64,000 nucleotides of DNA from an uncultured Clostridia bacterium. Its GTDB lineage: Bacteria; Bacillota; Clostridia; Christensenellales; Borkfalkiaceae. Both the position numbers and the translations under genes were made by a program. This document shows, in pieces, positions 7,781 to 16,688 of the stretch (its first letter is position 1; every line of letters begins with the position of its first letter). The DNA is taken from assembly GCA_944358655.1 (NCBI GenBank), contig CALVRO010000002.1, forward strand, positions 1 to 64,000, in the 5' to 3' direction. The notes under the pieces are model-generated. The model was not told where the DNA came from and made no database searches. It saw nothing but the letters and a program-made list of their open reading frames with translations.

Positions 7781-7797
7781 ATTATGTATGGTATGAT
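7769..7797 (+). promoter_or_regulatory. promoter of the division/cell wall cluster
   Basis: The -35 is TTGACA (7769-7774), followed by a 17-bp spacer and the -10 TATGAT (7792-7797). Both elements are near consensus. It drives mraZ and probably the genes through ftsW, which overlap or nearly touch. Confidence 0.8.
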
Positions 7798-7842
7798 TAA
7801 ATCACTTAAGTTTTTATCCGGTTAAATTTCTAAGGTATCCAA

Positions 7843-8280
7843 ATGGCACTGTTTACAGGCGAGTACTTTCATCAGCTCGACGCAAAAAACAGAATACGCA
7901 TCCCCGCCCGCCTCAAGAAGGATCTGGGCGACGAGTATTACTTTGCCTACGGCACCAATCACTGCATATTTGTATTCACAAAGCAGAAGATGGACGAATA
8001 CCTTGAAGAACTCGGAGCCACCAAACTTTCCGATCTCGAAGCGCAGAAGCGCGTAAGGATGTTTGCCCGCACCTGCGTCCCCGTAGAGGAGGACGGACAG
8101 GGCCGCGTAGTGCTCAGCCCCGAACTCAGGCGGCACGCTCAGCTCGGCAAGGAGGATAAAGACCTCGTCATCTGCGGCGCCGTCAGCCGCATAGAGATCT
8201 GGAACAAGCGCCTCTACGACGAATACACCGCCGACATGGAGACCGACTACGACAAGCTGTTTGCGCAGCTGGGGATATAA
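7843..8280 (+). CDS. mraZ: transcriptional regulator MraZ
   Basis: This DNA-binding protein of 145 residues is built of two SpoVT/AbrB-like beta modules. The first begins FTGEYFHQLDAKNRIRIPAR and the second contains CVPVEEDGQGRVVLSPELR. MraZ forms ring oligomers that bind repeats in the promoter of its own operon, and such repeats are visible here at 7756-7780. Its stop codon overlaps the rsmH start (TAATG). Length and position as first gene of the cluster are normal. Confidence 0.95.
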   Translation: MALFTGEYFHQLDAKNRIRIPARLKKDLGDEYYFAYGTNHCIFVFTKQKMDEYLEELGATKLSDLEAQKRVRMFARTCVPVEEDGQGRVVLSPELRRHAQLGKEDKDLVICGAVSRIEIWNKRLYDEYTADMETDYDKLFAQLGI

Positions 8281-9218
8281 TGAACGGCTTTTCCCACATT
8301 CCCGTCATGCTCGAAGAGTGCATGGAGGGGCTGGCCGTCCGCGACGGAGGAATATACTTCGACGGGACGGTGGGCGGAGGGGGCCATTCATACGAAATAC
8401 TCTCGCGCTCGTCGCCTTCGGGCAGACTGATAGCCACCGACCTCGACGACGAAGCCATAGCCGCCGCCACCCAAAGACTGTCGCCCTTCAAGGGCAGGTT
8501 CGCGATTTACAAGGCCAACTACAAGGACTATGAAAGGGTCTTTGATGAGGCGGGCGTGGACGAAGTCGACGGAGTGCTGCTCGACTTCGGCGTATCCAGC
8601 CACCAGATAGACGACGCCGACAGGGGCTTCGCCTATATGAAGAAGGACGCTCCCCTCGACATGAGAATGGACCGCGAGGCCGCGCTCACCGCCCGCGAGA
8701 TTGTCAACGAGTGGCCGCAGGAGGAACTTGCGCGCATACTCCGCGAATACGGCGAAGAAAAGTTCGCCTCGCGTATAGCGGCCGACATAGTCGCAAAGCG
8801 CGCCCTGTCCCCGATAGAGACGTGCGGCGAGCTGGTCGGCATAATAGAGGAGAGCATACCCAAAAAGTTTCAGCAGAACGGCCCGGCCGCCCGCAAGAGC
8901 TTTCAGGCCATAAGAATAGCCGTCAACGGTGAACTCGAAGGGCTGTATGAATGTGTTGTAGGGCTGACGCGCAGGCTGAGGAAGGGCGGAAGGATAGCCA
9001 TCCTCACCTTCCATTCCCTCGAGGACAGAATAGTAAAGAGGGCCTTCGGCTATCTCGAAGCCGATTGTATCTGTCCGAAATCTCTGCCCGTATGTGTGTG
9101 CGGAAAGAGAAAGGAAATCGAAATACTCACAAAAAAACCCATAACGGCCTCGGTAAGAGAAATGGCCGGCAACTCGCGCTCGAAATGCGCAAAACTGCGC
9201 GTGGCGCAACGACTTTAA
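8280..9218 (+). CDS. rsmH: 16S rRNA (cytosine-1402-N4)-methyltransferase
   Basis: This is the MraW/RsmH methyltransferase of 312 residues, which uses S-adenosylmethionine to modify C1402 in the ribosomal decoding centre. The N-terminal HIPVMLEE, the SAM-binding loop GTVGGGGHS (about 33-41), LLDFGVSSHQIDDADRGFAY and the late FHSLEDRIVKRAF are all diagnostic. It overlaps mraZ by one base, and ftsL follows after 27 bp. The length is usual and no anomalies were seen. Confidence 0.96.
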   Translation: MNGFSHIPVMLEECMEGLAVRDGGIYFDGTVGGGGHSYEILSRSSPSGRLIATDLDDEAIAAATQRLSPFKGRFAIYKANYKDYERVFDEAGVDEVDGVLLDFGVSSHQIDDADRGFAYMKKDAPLDMRMDREAALTAREIVNEWPQEELARILREYGEEKFASRIAADIVAKRALSPIETCGELVGIIEESIPKKFQQNGPAARKSFQAIRIAVNGELEGLYECVVGLTRRLRKGGRIAILTFHSLEDRIVKRAFGYLEADCICPKSLPVCVCGKRKEIEILTKKPITASVREMAGNSRSKCAKLRVAQRL

Positions 9219-9245
9219 CAAAAAAGATAAGGAGTGAACATAAAA

Positions 9246-10004
9246 ATGGCAGTCGCGACCCCCGTACTCGAAAGACAATCCTTGCAGCAGTCCGCCATGA
9301 CGGACGACGAGCTTCACAACGCTCAGATAAAGGAAAATTACAAGAGATTGATAAACCCCGAGCTGACGATCAACGAGCTCAGGGGCGGTGCGGTCGCGTC
9401 CGGAAAGGCCGAGGCGGAAGAACCCGCCGCGCGCCCTTCCTACAGGCAGACCGTGCAGCCTCAGACCGCGCGTCAGGCGGCGTATGCTCCCCGTCAGACG
9501 GCCGAACAGGCGCCCGCCCGCTTTGTTGACAGCGCGCGCACCGATTCGGCTCTCTTCCGCGCCGACAGCTTTATAAACAGGCGCCCCGAAACGGCGGGAT
9601 ACGCGGCTGCGGCAGCCGTTCAGGCTCCCGTCATCGCGCCCTCGGCGGAGGAGGACGAAAACGAAGATCTCCGCCCCACGAGGACTACCATACAGTATCA
9701 GACGGCCAACGAGCTGAACATTTCCCGCGAGAGGGCCGTCGCCGAGAAGGACAGCGCTCCCGTGCTCGGCAAGCGCGAAAAGATAATAATCGCCACCTTC
9801 GTAAGCGTGGTGGTCGCGCTCTTCATACTCGTCATAGTCAATTCGGCGGTGATAGCGGGGCTCAACAGCGAGCTCGCCACCATGCAGAGCACGGTGACCG
9901 CCGCCCGCGAAACGCTCGAGAACATAGGCGCGCAGATAAGCTCGGTCACCGCTCCCGAAAGCATAGCCGATTACGCGCTCTCGCACGGGCTCTACCTGTA
10001 TTGA
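9246..10004 (+). CDS. ftsL: FtsL-like divisome protein with long disordered N-terminus
   Basis: The protein is 252 residues, counted from the ATG at 9246, 11 bases after AAGGAG. A GTG at 9234 abuts that site and is too close. Residues 1-175 are low-complexity and rich in Ala, Arg, Gln and Pro. One transmembrane helix lies at about 180-203 (KIIIATFVSVVVALFILVIV) and is followed by a short extracytoplasmic coiled coil rich in Ala, Thr and Glu. Topology and position between rsmH and a class B PBP match FtsL, the activator of septal synthesis with DivIB/DivIC. FtsL is usually about 120 residues, so the cytoplasmic extension is unusual. Assignment rests mainly on context. Confidence 0.75.
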   Translation: MAVATPVLERQSLQQSAMTDDELHNAQIKENYKRLINPELTINELRGGAVASGKAEAEEPAARPSYRQTVQPQTARQAAYAPRQTAEQAPARFVDSARTDSALFRADSFINRRPETAGYAAAAAVQAPVIAPSAEEDENEDLRPTRTTIQYQTANELNISRERAVAEKDSAPVLGKREKIIIATFVSVVVALFILVIVNSAVIAGLNSELATMQSTVTAARETLENIGAQISSVTAPESIADYALSHGLYLY

Positions 10005-10016
10005 GGTGACGGTATC

Positions 10017-11747
10017 ATAAACAGACAATTTTCTATAACGCTTTTACAAAAGAGGTTATTGTCGGTAATTCTGGCAATAACCTTTATTTTTTTCCTGATC
10101 GCCGCCCGATACTTCTATGTGCAGGTCATATGGGGGAGCGAGCTCGTCCTGCGGGCCGCCGACCAATGGAACAGGGATATCCCCGTCGTCGCGCAGAGGG
10201 GCAAGATACTCGACCGCAACGGCAGGGAGATAGTAGTCAATTCGCCGACCTATTCGGTATTCGCGCGCCCCAATTCGGTGTCCGACAAGCGCCACGCGGC
10301 GGAGGTGTTGTCCTCCGTGCTCGGTGCCGACGAGGAGAGCATCTACAAAAAACTGTGCTCTGCGGGCGTCTCCGAAGTCACTCTCGCGCGGCAGGCGTCG
10401 CCGTCCGTCGCCGACGGGCTGGTCGCGGCGGGGCTGAGCGGCATATACTATTCCCCCGACAACAAGCGCGTCTATCCCTACGGGTCAACGCTCTGTCAGG
10501 TGCTCGGCTTTACTTCGAGCGACGGGCTGGGGCTTTCGGGCATAGAAAAATATTATCAGTCGGTGCTCGGCGGCGAGGACGGGGCCGTGCTCTACACCAC
10601 CGACGTCGTGGGCAAAGAGACAGATGCTACGCGCATAGTCTACCGCGAGGCGACCGACGGCGAGGATATCTGTCTCACCATAGATCTCGGCATACAGCTG
10701 ATAGCCGAGAGGGCCGTGGAGGAGGTCTGCCGTTCGAGCGGCGCAAAGAGCGCCTCCTGTATAGTGCTCGACCCGTCCGATTTCGAGGTGCTGGCCATGG
10801 CCGTCAGTCCGTCTTACGACCTCAACGACATCCCTCGCGACCAGCCCGACGAACTCAACTCGCTGTCGCGCAATACCCTCGTCTGCGACATATACGAGCC
10901 CGGCTCGACCTTCAAAATACTGACGGCGGCCGCCGATATCGAGGAGTATTTCAACGGCAATCCCTCGGCCCTTTCGCCTACATACGTCTTTTCGAGCAGC
11001 CGCACGCGCTCGGTCGACGGCACTACTGTCAAGTGCTGGTCGGATCACGCCAACGGCAAGCACGCCAATCAGACGCTGGCCGAGGCGCTCAACAACAGCT
11101 GCAATCCCTGCTTTACGGATATAGCTCTCGCTCTCGGCAAGCAAAAGTTTTACGACTATCTGTCGGCCTTCGGGCTGGGCAACGTTACGGGGCTGGATTT
11201 TTCGGGCGAGGCGCTCGGCATGCTCGTGCCCCAGTCGCTCGTCAGGGACTGCGACCTCGCCCGCATAGGTTTCGGGCAGACCGTCGCCGTCACGGCACTG
11301 CAGCTCGCCTGCGCCGCGGCCTCGGTCATAAACGGCGGCTACTACTACGTTCCCCGCCTGATGAAGGCGGTGGGGTCGGGCGGCGGCGCGGAGTATGTGC
11401 AGCCCGTCCTTAAAAACCGCACCGTCAGCGAGCGCACCTCGGCGCTCATGCGTTCCATGCTCGAGGGCGTGGTGAGCGAGGGCAGCGGCAAGCACGCCTA
11501 TATCGAGGGCTATCGCGTGGGCGGCAAGACGGGCACCGCGCAGAAGTATGAAGACGGCGCCGTCGCCGCGGGCAAATACGTGTCGTCGTTCATAGGCTTC
11601 TTTCCCGCAGACGAGCCGCGCTATCTCGCCCTCGTCATAGTCGACGAACCTCAGGGTGCCTACTACGGCAGCACCGTGGCCGCGCCCGTCGCAAAAAATA
11701 TTTTCGAAGATATAATAGCCCTCAAAAACATAGGGCCGTTCGAGTGA
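10017..11747 (+). CDS. ftsI: class B penicillin-binding protein (FtsI/SpoVD-like)
   Basis: This is a septal peptidoglycan transpeptidase. A single membrane anchor near residues 16-36 is followed by the PBP dimer region (RGKILDRNG) and the transpeptidase domain, with GSTFK (catalytic Ser about 296), the SxN motif in NNSCNP (about 361) and KTGTAQ (about 503). No PASTA domain follows, so it is shorter than SpoVD or PBP2x. The first TTG (10059) would start directly in the membrane helix. Reading back to an ATA at 10017 adds a basic segment (NRQFSITLLQKRL) and places the start seven bases after GAGGTGA, so a rare AUA start is proposed. The alternative is the TTG at 10059 with AGAGG three bases before it. 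Confidence 0.9.
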   Translation: MNRQFSITLLQKRLLSVILAITFIFFLIAARYFYVQVIWGSELVLRAADQWNRDIPVVAQRGKILDRNGREIVVNSPTYSVFARPNSVSDKRHAAEVLSSVLGADEESIYKKLCSAGVSEVTLARQASPSVADGLVAAGLSGIYYSPDNKRVYPYGSTLCQVLGFTSSDGLGLSGIEKYYQSVLGGEDGAVLYTTDVVGKETDATRIVYREATDGEDICLTIDLGIQLIAERAVEEVCRSSGAKSASCIVLDPSDFEVLAMAVSPSYDLNDIPRDQPDELNSLSRNTLVCDIYEPGSTFKILTAAADIEEYFNGNPSALSPTYVFSSSRTRSVDGTTVKCWSDHANGKHANQTLAEALNNSCNPCFTDIALALGKQKFYDYLSAFGLGNVTGLDFSGEALGMLVPQSLVRDCDLARIGFGQTVAVTALQLACAAASVINGGYYYVPRLMKAVGSGGGAEYVQPVLKNRTVSERTSALMRSMLEGVVSEGSGKHAYIEGYRVGGKTGTAQKYEDGAVAAGKYVSSFIGFFPADEPRYLALVIVDEPQGAYYGSTVAAPVAKNIFEDIIALKNIGPFE

Positions 11748-11755
11748 GGATAGAA

Positions 11756-13201
11756 ATGGAACTCAGTCGGTTGCTCAACGACATTGCATACAAAAGCTTA
11801 ACGGGCGACGCCTCTGCGGAGGTCGCCGGCATATGCACGGACAGCCGCAAACTGCGCCCGGGCGAGTTGTTCGTGTGCTGTCGCGGCGCAAACTACGATT
11901 CGCACGACTTCGCCGAAGAGGCGTGCTCGCGAGGGGCCTCGGCCGTTGTCTGCGAGAGGGATATCGATCTCCCCGTTCCCCGCGTCGTCGTCGCCGACGG
12001 CAGGGCGGCCGTGGCGCCGCTTGCCCGCGCCTTCTACGGCTACGCCGACAGGCGCCTCAAGATAGTCGGCGTTACGGGCACGAACGGAAAGACTACAATA
12101 ACCTACATGCTCGACTCGGTGTTTAAGGCCGCGGGTGCAAAGACGGGCGTTATAGGCACCCTCGGCGTAAGGTACGGCGACGTGTTTGTCGACCCCGAAC
12201 TTACCACGCCCGACCCCGTCTTTCTGCACGCCGTTCTGCGCGACATGGCCGACGCGGGCGTGGAGTATGTGTTCATGGAGGTCTCCGCCCACGCGCTCTA
12301 TTTCAAAAAGACGGAGGGGCTGACCTTCGCCGCAGGCATCTTCACCAATCTCACGCGCGATCATCTCGATTTCTTCGCCGGTATGGAAGAGTACGGCGCC
12401 GCCAAGGCCTCGCTCTTTGAAGGGGGCAGATGCCGCGTCGCCGTCATCAACGCCGACGACGCCTTCGGCGCACGGCTGCTCGGCAAAGTCGGGGGCGCGC
12501 TGAGCTACGGGCTGGAAAATCCCGCCGACACCTTTGCCGTCGACATCCGCGAGAGTCTGTCGGGGTGCAACTTCGTCATCAACGTCAGCGACGAGCTGTA
12601 CGACGTGCACATATCTCTGCCCGCCGTCTACAACGTGTCCAATGCCCTCGCGGCCGCGACCTGCGCCCGTGCGCTCGGCGTGTGGCTCGACGTCATAGCA
12701 AAGGGCCTCGGCGATCTCGGTGGCGTGCCCGGCAGGCTGGAGAGGGTCGCCTCGTACAACGGCGGCGAGATCTTCGTCGACTTCGCGCACACTCCCGACG
12801 GGCTGGAAAAGAGCCTGTCCTCGCTGCGGCGGCTGTGCGAAGGCAAGCTCTACTGTCTGTTCGGCTGCGGGGGAAATCGCGACGCCCTCAAACGACCCCT
12901 GATGGGGCAGGCCGCGGGGCGCAACGCCGACTTCGTCATCGTTACCTCCGACAATCCGCGCTTCGAGGACGCCTGCGATATCATCGAAATGATAGAGGGA
13001 GGGCTCGCCAAGACGGGCGCGCCCTATGTGACAATAAGCGACAGGGAGATGGCCACCGAGTATGCCGTCCACCTGCTCGGCAAGGGGGACATACTGCTTG
13101 TCGCGGGCAAGGGCGGCGAAAATTATCAGGAGATAGTAGGTATAAGGCATGCCTATAACGACAATAGGATAATAAAAAAGATCATAGGCGACCTGAAGTG
13201 A
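11756..13201 (+). CDS. murE: UDP-MurNAc-L-Ala-D-Glu:meso-diaminopimelate ligase
   Basis: This cytoplasmic Mur ligase of 481 residues adds the third amino acid of the peptide stem. ATP binding is GVTGTNGKTT (about residues 105-114). The substrate-choosing motif DNPR, in TSDNPRFED, marks enzymes that use meso-diaminopimelate rather than L-lysine, so the wall is predicted to be DAP-type. A GTG at 11744 overlaps the upstream stop, but the ATG at 11756 has the better spaced GAGG and is used here. The 3' end overlaps mraY by 4 bp. Confidence 0.95.
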   Translation: MELSRLLNDIAYKSLTGDASAEVAGICTDSRKLRPGELFVCCRGANYDSHDFAEEACSRGASAVVCERDIDLPVPRVVVADGRAAVAPLARAFYGYADRRLKIVGVTGTNGKTTITYMLDSVFKAAGAKTGVIGTLGVRYGDVFVDPELTTPDPVFLHAVLRDMADAGVEYVFMEVSAHALYFKKTEGLTFAAGIFTNLTRDHLDFFAGMEEYGAAKASLFEGGRCRVAVINADDAFGARLLGKVGGALSYGLENPADTFAVDIRESLSGCNFVINVSDELYDVHISLPAVYNVSNALAAATCARALGVWLDVIAKGLGDLGGVPGRLERVASYNGGEIFVDFAHTPDGLEKSLSSLRRLCEGKLYCLFGCGGNRDALKRPLMGQAAGRNADFVIVTSDNPRFEDACDIIEMIEGGLAKTGAPYVTISDREMATEYAVHLLGKGDILLVAGKGGENYQEIVGIRHAYNDNRIIKKIIGDLK

Positions 13202-14142
13202 ACTATCTCTGCTGCATACTCTGTTCGTTCGGCGCGGCGCTCGTACTGACCGCCGCGCTCCTTCCTCTCTTAAAGAGGCTAAAAGCCGGGCAGTACATTC
13301 TCTCATATGTAAAAGAGCACGCCGCCAAGGGCGGCACGCCCACCATGGGCGGACTGGCCTTTATCGCCGCCCTGCTCGTTGTCGGCTTTTGCTTTCTCGG
13401 AACGGAGGATACCACCGTCGATCTCGTTCTCGTCATAACGGCTGGGTTTGCCGTCGTAGGCTTTCTGGATGATTTTTTAAAGCTCCGCCGCAGGGAGAAC
13501 GAGGGGCTCAAGCCCTACCAGAAGATAATTTTTCAGCTGGCCATAGCCGTCGTTGCCTCCGTCTACTGCTATATAAACGGCCTGACCGAACTCAAAATAC
13601 CCTTTTGCGGCGGACTGACCGTCGATATCGGCCCCGCCGTCATCCCGCTGACCGCCTTTGTGTTTATCGCAACGGTAAACTGCGTCAATCTCACCGACGG
13701 GCTCGACGGCCTTGCGGGCGGAACGTCGTTCGCCTGTCTTTTGTCGTTCGGCGCCATGTTCATAGCGGGCGGCAGCGAGGGGGAGGGCGTCGTCGCCCTC
13801 TGTGCGGCGGGAGCGCTGGCCGCCTTTCTCCTGTTCAACTGTAATCCCGCCCTGCTCTTCATGGGCGATACGGGCTCGCTCGCCCTCGGCGGGCTGACCG
13901 CCGCGCTCGCGGCGTTCACGGGCAACACGCTCTATATCCCGCTGATCGGAATAATGTTCGTGCTTTCAGGCATATCCGTCATAATGCAGGTAATATATTA
14001 TAAACGGACAAAGCGCAGGATATTTCTGATGGCCCCCATCCATCACCACTTTCAGATGAAGGGCCACCCGGAGAGCAGGATAGCCTATGCGTACTTTCTT
14101 GTGACTGCCTTTGTCGGAATTATATGTTATATTTTTGCGTGA
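13198..14142 (+). CDS. mraY: phospho-MurNAc-pentapeptide transferase
   Basis: This polytopic membrane enzyme of 314 residues moves phospho-MurNAc-pentapeptide to undecaprenyl phosphate, making lipid I. It has about ten hydrophobic helices. The conserved signatures are GTPTMGGLAF, FLDDFLKL, the catalytic NLTDGLDGLAGG and the cytosolic HHHFQMKG near the end. It starts at GTG, overlapping the murE stop by 4 bp, so it is coupled to murE. Length is normal. Confidence 0.95.
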   Translation: MNYLCCILCSFGAALVLTAALLPLLKRLKAGQYILSYVKEHAAKGGTPTMGGLAFIAALLVVGFCFLGTEDTTVDLVLVITAGFAVVGFLDDFLKLRRRENEGLKPYQKIIFQLAIAVVASVYCYINGLTELKIPFCGGLTVDIGPAVIPLTAFVFIATVNCVNLTDGLDGLAGGTSFACLLSFGAMFIAGGSEGEGVVALCAAGALAAFLLFNCNPALLFMGDTGSLALGGLTAALAAFTGNTLYIPLIGIMFVLSGISVIMQVIYYKRTKRRIFLMAPIHHHFQMKGHPESRIAYAYFLVTAFVGIICYIFA

Positions 14143-14148
14143 GGTAAA

Positions 14149-15510
14149 ATGTATTTCAAAAATCAGAAATTTCTTGTGGCGGGGGTATCCTCGTCGGGCG
14201 TAGCCGCGGCGCGCTTTCTTCTGGCGCGCGGGGCGGAGGTGTACGTCTGGGACGACGCCTCGGGCGAGGGCGTCCGCCGCGCCGTGGCCGAGCTCTGTTC
14301 GCTCGGCGCCAAGGAGCTGTCCGCCGAGGGGTACGAAGATGCGGCGAGGGAGTGCGACGTGCTCGTGCTCAGCCCGGGCATACCCATCGACAACGCCCTG
14401 CCCGTCGCCTTCCGCAGGATGGGCAAGCTCATAACGGGCGAGGAGGAGCTGGCCTTCTCCTGCCTGCGCGCCACGGCGATCGCAGTCACGGGCACCAACG
14501 GCAAGACTACAACGGTGTCCATGCTCGCCGAAGTATTAAAGGCGTGCAGCAAGAACTGCGTCGCCTGCGGAAACATAGGCGAACCTACAATAAACTGCGC
14601 CGAAAGACTCGGCTTCGGCGACTTCGCCGTTGCGGAGATATCCTCCTTCCAGCTCGAAACGCTGAGCGGCATCCGCCCCCACATAGCCATTGTCACCAAC
14701 ATTGCCGAGGATCATCTCGACCGCCACTACAACATGGAGAACTACATATATCTCAAAAGTAAGCTCGTGCGCGGGCTGAGGGAGAGCGAGTTCGCCGTCC
14801 TCAACTACGACGACGAGCGCGTGCGCGCCTTCGCCAACATTACAAAGGCGCAGGTGGTGTGGTTTTCGGCCGTCCGCAAGGTCGACGGCGCCTATGCCGA
14901 GGACGGCGGCGTGTATTGGTGCGGGGAGAGGCTGTTCGCCTGTTCCGAGCTGTCGGCGGGAGGCGTCCACAATCTCTACAACGCCCTCGCCTGTGTTGCG
15001 GCCGCGGCTACTCTCGGCCTCGACAAGCGCGCGACTTCCGAGGCGCTCTGTGCCTTCAAGGGGGTCAGGCACAGGATAGAGAAGGCGGCGGAGCGCAACG
15101 GCGTTACATACATCGACGACAGCAAGGGCACCAACGTCGACGCGACTTTAAAGGCCGTGCAGACCATGACGGCGCCCACCATATTGCTGCTCGGCGGAAG
15201 GGATAAGGGATACGACTACGACAGGCTCTTCGAGGGGCTGAGGGACAGCCGGGTCATACACGCCGTGCTCTACGGCGAAAACAGATATAAGCTGCTTTCC
15301 TCGGCGCTCGCCTGCGACTTCAGGGATGTTTCGGTGTGCAGGCGCATGGCGCAGGCCGTGATGCTGGCCGAGAGCTACGCCTCGCCCGGGGAGTGCGTGC
15401 TGCTCAGTCCCGCCAGCTCGAGCTTCGACGAGTTTTCCAACTTCGAGGAGAGGGGGGACGAGTTCGCAAGACTCGTCGGGGAGGCGCGCGTTGGCGGCGC
15501 TGCCGGGTAA
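14149..15510 (+). CDS. murD: UDP-MurNAc-L-Ala:D-Glu ligase
   Basis: This Mur ligase of 453 residues adds D-glutamate, the product of MurI, to UDP-MurNAc-L-Ala. The N-terminal Rossmann segment is followed by the ATP site AVTGTNGKTTTVSM (about 107-120), by NIAEDHLDRH and by YIDDSKGTNVDAT. A GAGG site precedes the ATG by four bases. The 3' end overlaps ftsW by 20 bp. Nothing unusual was noted. Confidence 0.95.
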   Translation: MYFKNQKFLVAGVSSSGVAAARFLLARGAEVYVWDDASGEGVRRAVAELCSLGAKELSAEGYEDAARECDVLVLSPGIPIDNALPVAFRRMGKLITGEEELAFSCLRATAIAVTGTNGKTTTVSMLAEVLKACSKNCVACGNIGEPTINCAERLGFGDFAVAEISSFQLETLSGIRPHIAIVTNIAEDHLDRHYNMENYIYLKSKLVRGLRESEFAVLNYDDERVRAFANITKAQVVWFSAVRKVDGAYAEDGGVYWCGERLFACSELSAGGVHNLYNALACVAAAATLGLDKRATSEALCAFKGVRHRIEKAAERNGVTYIDDSKGTNVDATLKAVQTMTAPTILLLGGRDKGYDYDRLFEGLRDSRVIHAVLYGENRYKLLSSALACDFRDVSVCRRMAQAVMLAESYASPGECVLLSPASSSFDEFSNFEERGDEFARLVGEARVGGAAG

Positions 15511-16597
15511 GAGAGGGCGCGCCGTCGGCGATATATCCATTCCCGTCATTGCGGCGGGCATGGCGGTGTTCGGGTGCGTAATGATATACTCTGCGAGTTC
15601 GTACGTCGGCGAGGTGCAGTACGGCGACGCCTTTTACTTCGTCAAAAAACAGCTGTTCGGCGTGGCGGGGGGAAGCGCCGCCATGCTCGCCGCCTGCTTC
15701 TTTCCCTACCGCAGGCTGGCGCGGCTCAAATATCCCCTCGCCATAGCCGCGCTCGTGCTGCTCGCCCTCGTGTTCGTGCCGGGAGTGGGAGTCACCAATT
15801 ACGGCGCCACCCGCTGGATAGGCGTGGGGCCGATAACAATACAGCCCTCCGAGATAGCCAAGTATGCATTCGTGCTGTTTGCCGCCGCGCACTTTTCCAA
15901 AAATTACCGCGCCGCCCGCTCGATAGCGGGGGTGGCGCCCGTTCTCGGACTGGGAGCGGCGTACTGCGTGCTCATCATCCTCGAGCCCAACATGTCCATA
16001 ACCATGTGCGTTGGGCTTCTGATGCTCGTCATCGTCTTTCTGAGCGGCACAAACGTCAAAACCTTCGCCTTTATGCTCGCTCCGTGCATAATAGCCGTGC
16101 CCGTGCTCATTGCGCTCGAGCCGTACAGGCTGCAGCGCCTCAGCGCGTTCATCGATCCGTGGGCCTCGCCGCAGGGCGAAGGGTATCAGCTCATCCAATC
16201 TCTGTACGCCCTCGGCAACGGCGGACTGTTCGGAGTGGGGCTGTTCAATTCCACGCAAAAGTACCGCTTTCTGCCCTTTGCCGAGAGCGACTTTATACTC
16301 TCGGTCATGGGCGAGGAACTCGGCTTTGTCGGGCTGACGGTTTTCTTTGCTCTCTGTCTGCTGCTCGTGTGGAGGGGGCTGGCCGCCGCTTCGAAGGCGC
16401 GCGACGCCTTCGGCTATCTTCTGGCGGCGGGCATAACGCTGGTCTACGGCATACAGGTTATCGTCAACGCGCTCGTCGTAGGCGGGGCCATCCCTCCCAC
16501 GGGTCTGCCGCTGCCGCTCATAAGCAGCGGAAACACCTCGCTCATCGTCACTATGGCGTCGATGGGCGTGCTGTACAACGTGTCGGCTTCGCGTTAA
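15491..16597 (+). CDS. ftsW: SEDS peptidoglycan polymerase FtsW
   Basis: This membrane glycosyltransferase of 368 residues polymerises lipid II at the septum with its partner class B PBP. About ten transmembrane helices are seen. SEDS motifs include GVGVTNYGATRWI, IQPSEIAKY, the SDFILSVMGEELG loop and the late GLPLPLISSGNTS. The proposed start is TTG at 15491, inside the end of murD, six bases after GAGG. In most Firmicutes ftsW in this cluster is followed by murG; here it is followed by a promoter/hairpin and murA. RodA is an alternative name on sequence alone, but the position favours FtsW. Confidence 0.9.
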   Translation: MAALPGKRGRAVGDISIPVIAAGMAVFGCVMIYSASSYVGEVQYGDAFYFVKKQLFGVAGGSAAMLAACFFPYRRLARLKYPLAIAALVLLALVFVPGVGVTNYGATRWIGVGPITIQPSEIAKYAFVLFAAAHFSKNYRAARSIAGVAPVLGLGAAYCVLIILEPNMSITMCVGLLMLVIVFLSGTNVKTFAFMLAPCIIAVPVLIALEPYRLQRLSAFIDPWASPQGEGYQLIQSLYALGNGGLFGVGLFNSTQKYRFLPFAESDFILSVMGEELGFVGLTVFFALCLLLVWRGLAAASKARDAFGYLLAAGITLVYGIQVIVNALVVGGAIPPTGLPLPLISSGNTSLIVTMASMGVLYNVSASR

Positions 16598-16623
16598 CAC
16601 GCCATGCGAAAATTCCATATAAT
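16594..16623 (+). promoter_or_regulatory. promoter of murA-divIB, overlapping the ftsW stop
   Basis: The -35 is TTAACA (16594-16599), the spacer is 18 bp, and the -10 is a perfect TATAAT (16618-16623). The first transcribed base should lie near 16630, immediately before the hairpin at 16631. Confidence 0.6.
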
Positions 16624-16630
16624 GTAACAA

Positions 16631-16671
16631 GACAGCCTGAATATTCCGTTCGGGCTGTCGGGCATTTTTTA
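16631..16671 (+). terminator. terminator or 5' leader hairpin between ftsW and murA
   Basis: An 11-bp stem (16631-16641 with 16649-16659, one T-G pair) has a 7-nt loop and is followed by GGCATTTTTT. It looks like an intrinsic terminator for the ftsW transcript. Because the promoter at 16594-16623 would start transcription at its foot, the same hairpin would also be the first structure of the murA mRNA. Confidence 0.7.
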
Positions 16672-16688
16672 CATATTCGGAGTCAACA

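Noticed and set aside
8388..10028. 546-codon minus-strand open frame opposite rsmH and ftsL
   Set aside because: It is a by-product of the GC-biased third position of the plus-strand genes; both sense proteins are recognisable families and the antisense product is not.
11798..13306. 502-codon minus-strand open frame opposite murE
   Set aside because: Shadow of a clear Mur ligase caused by codon bias.
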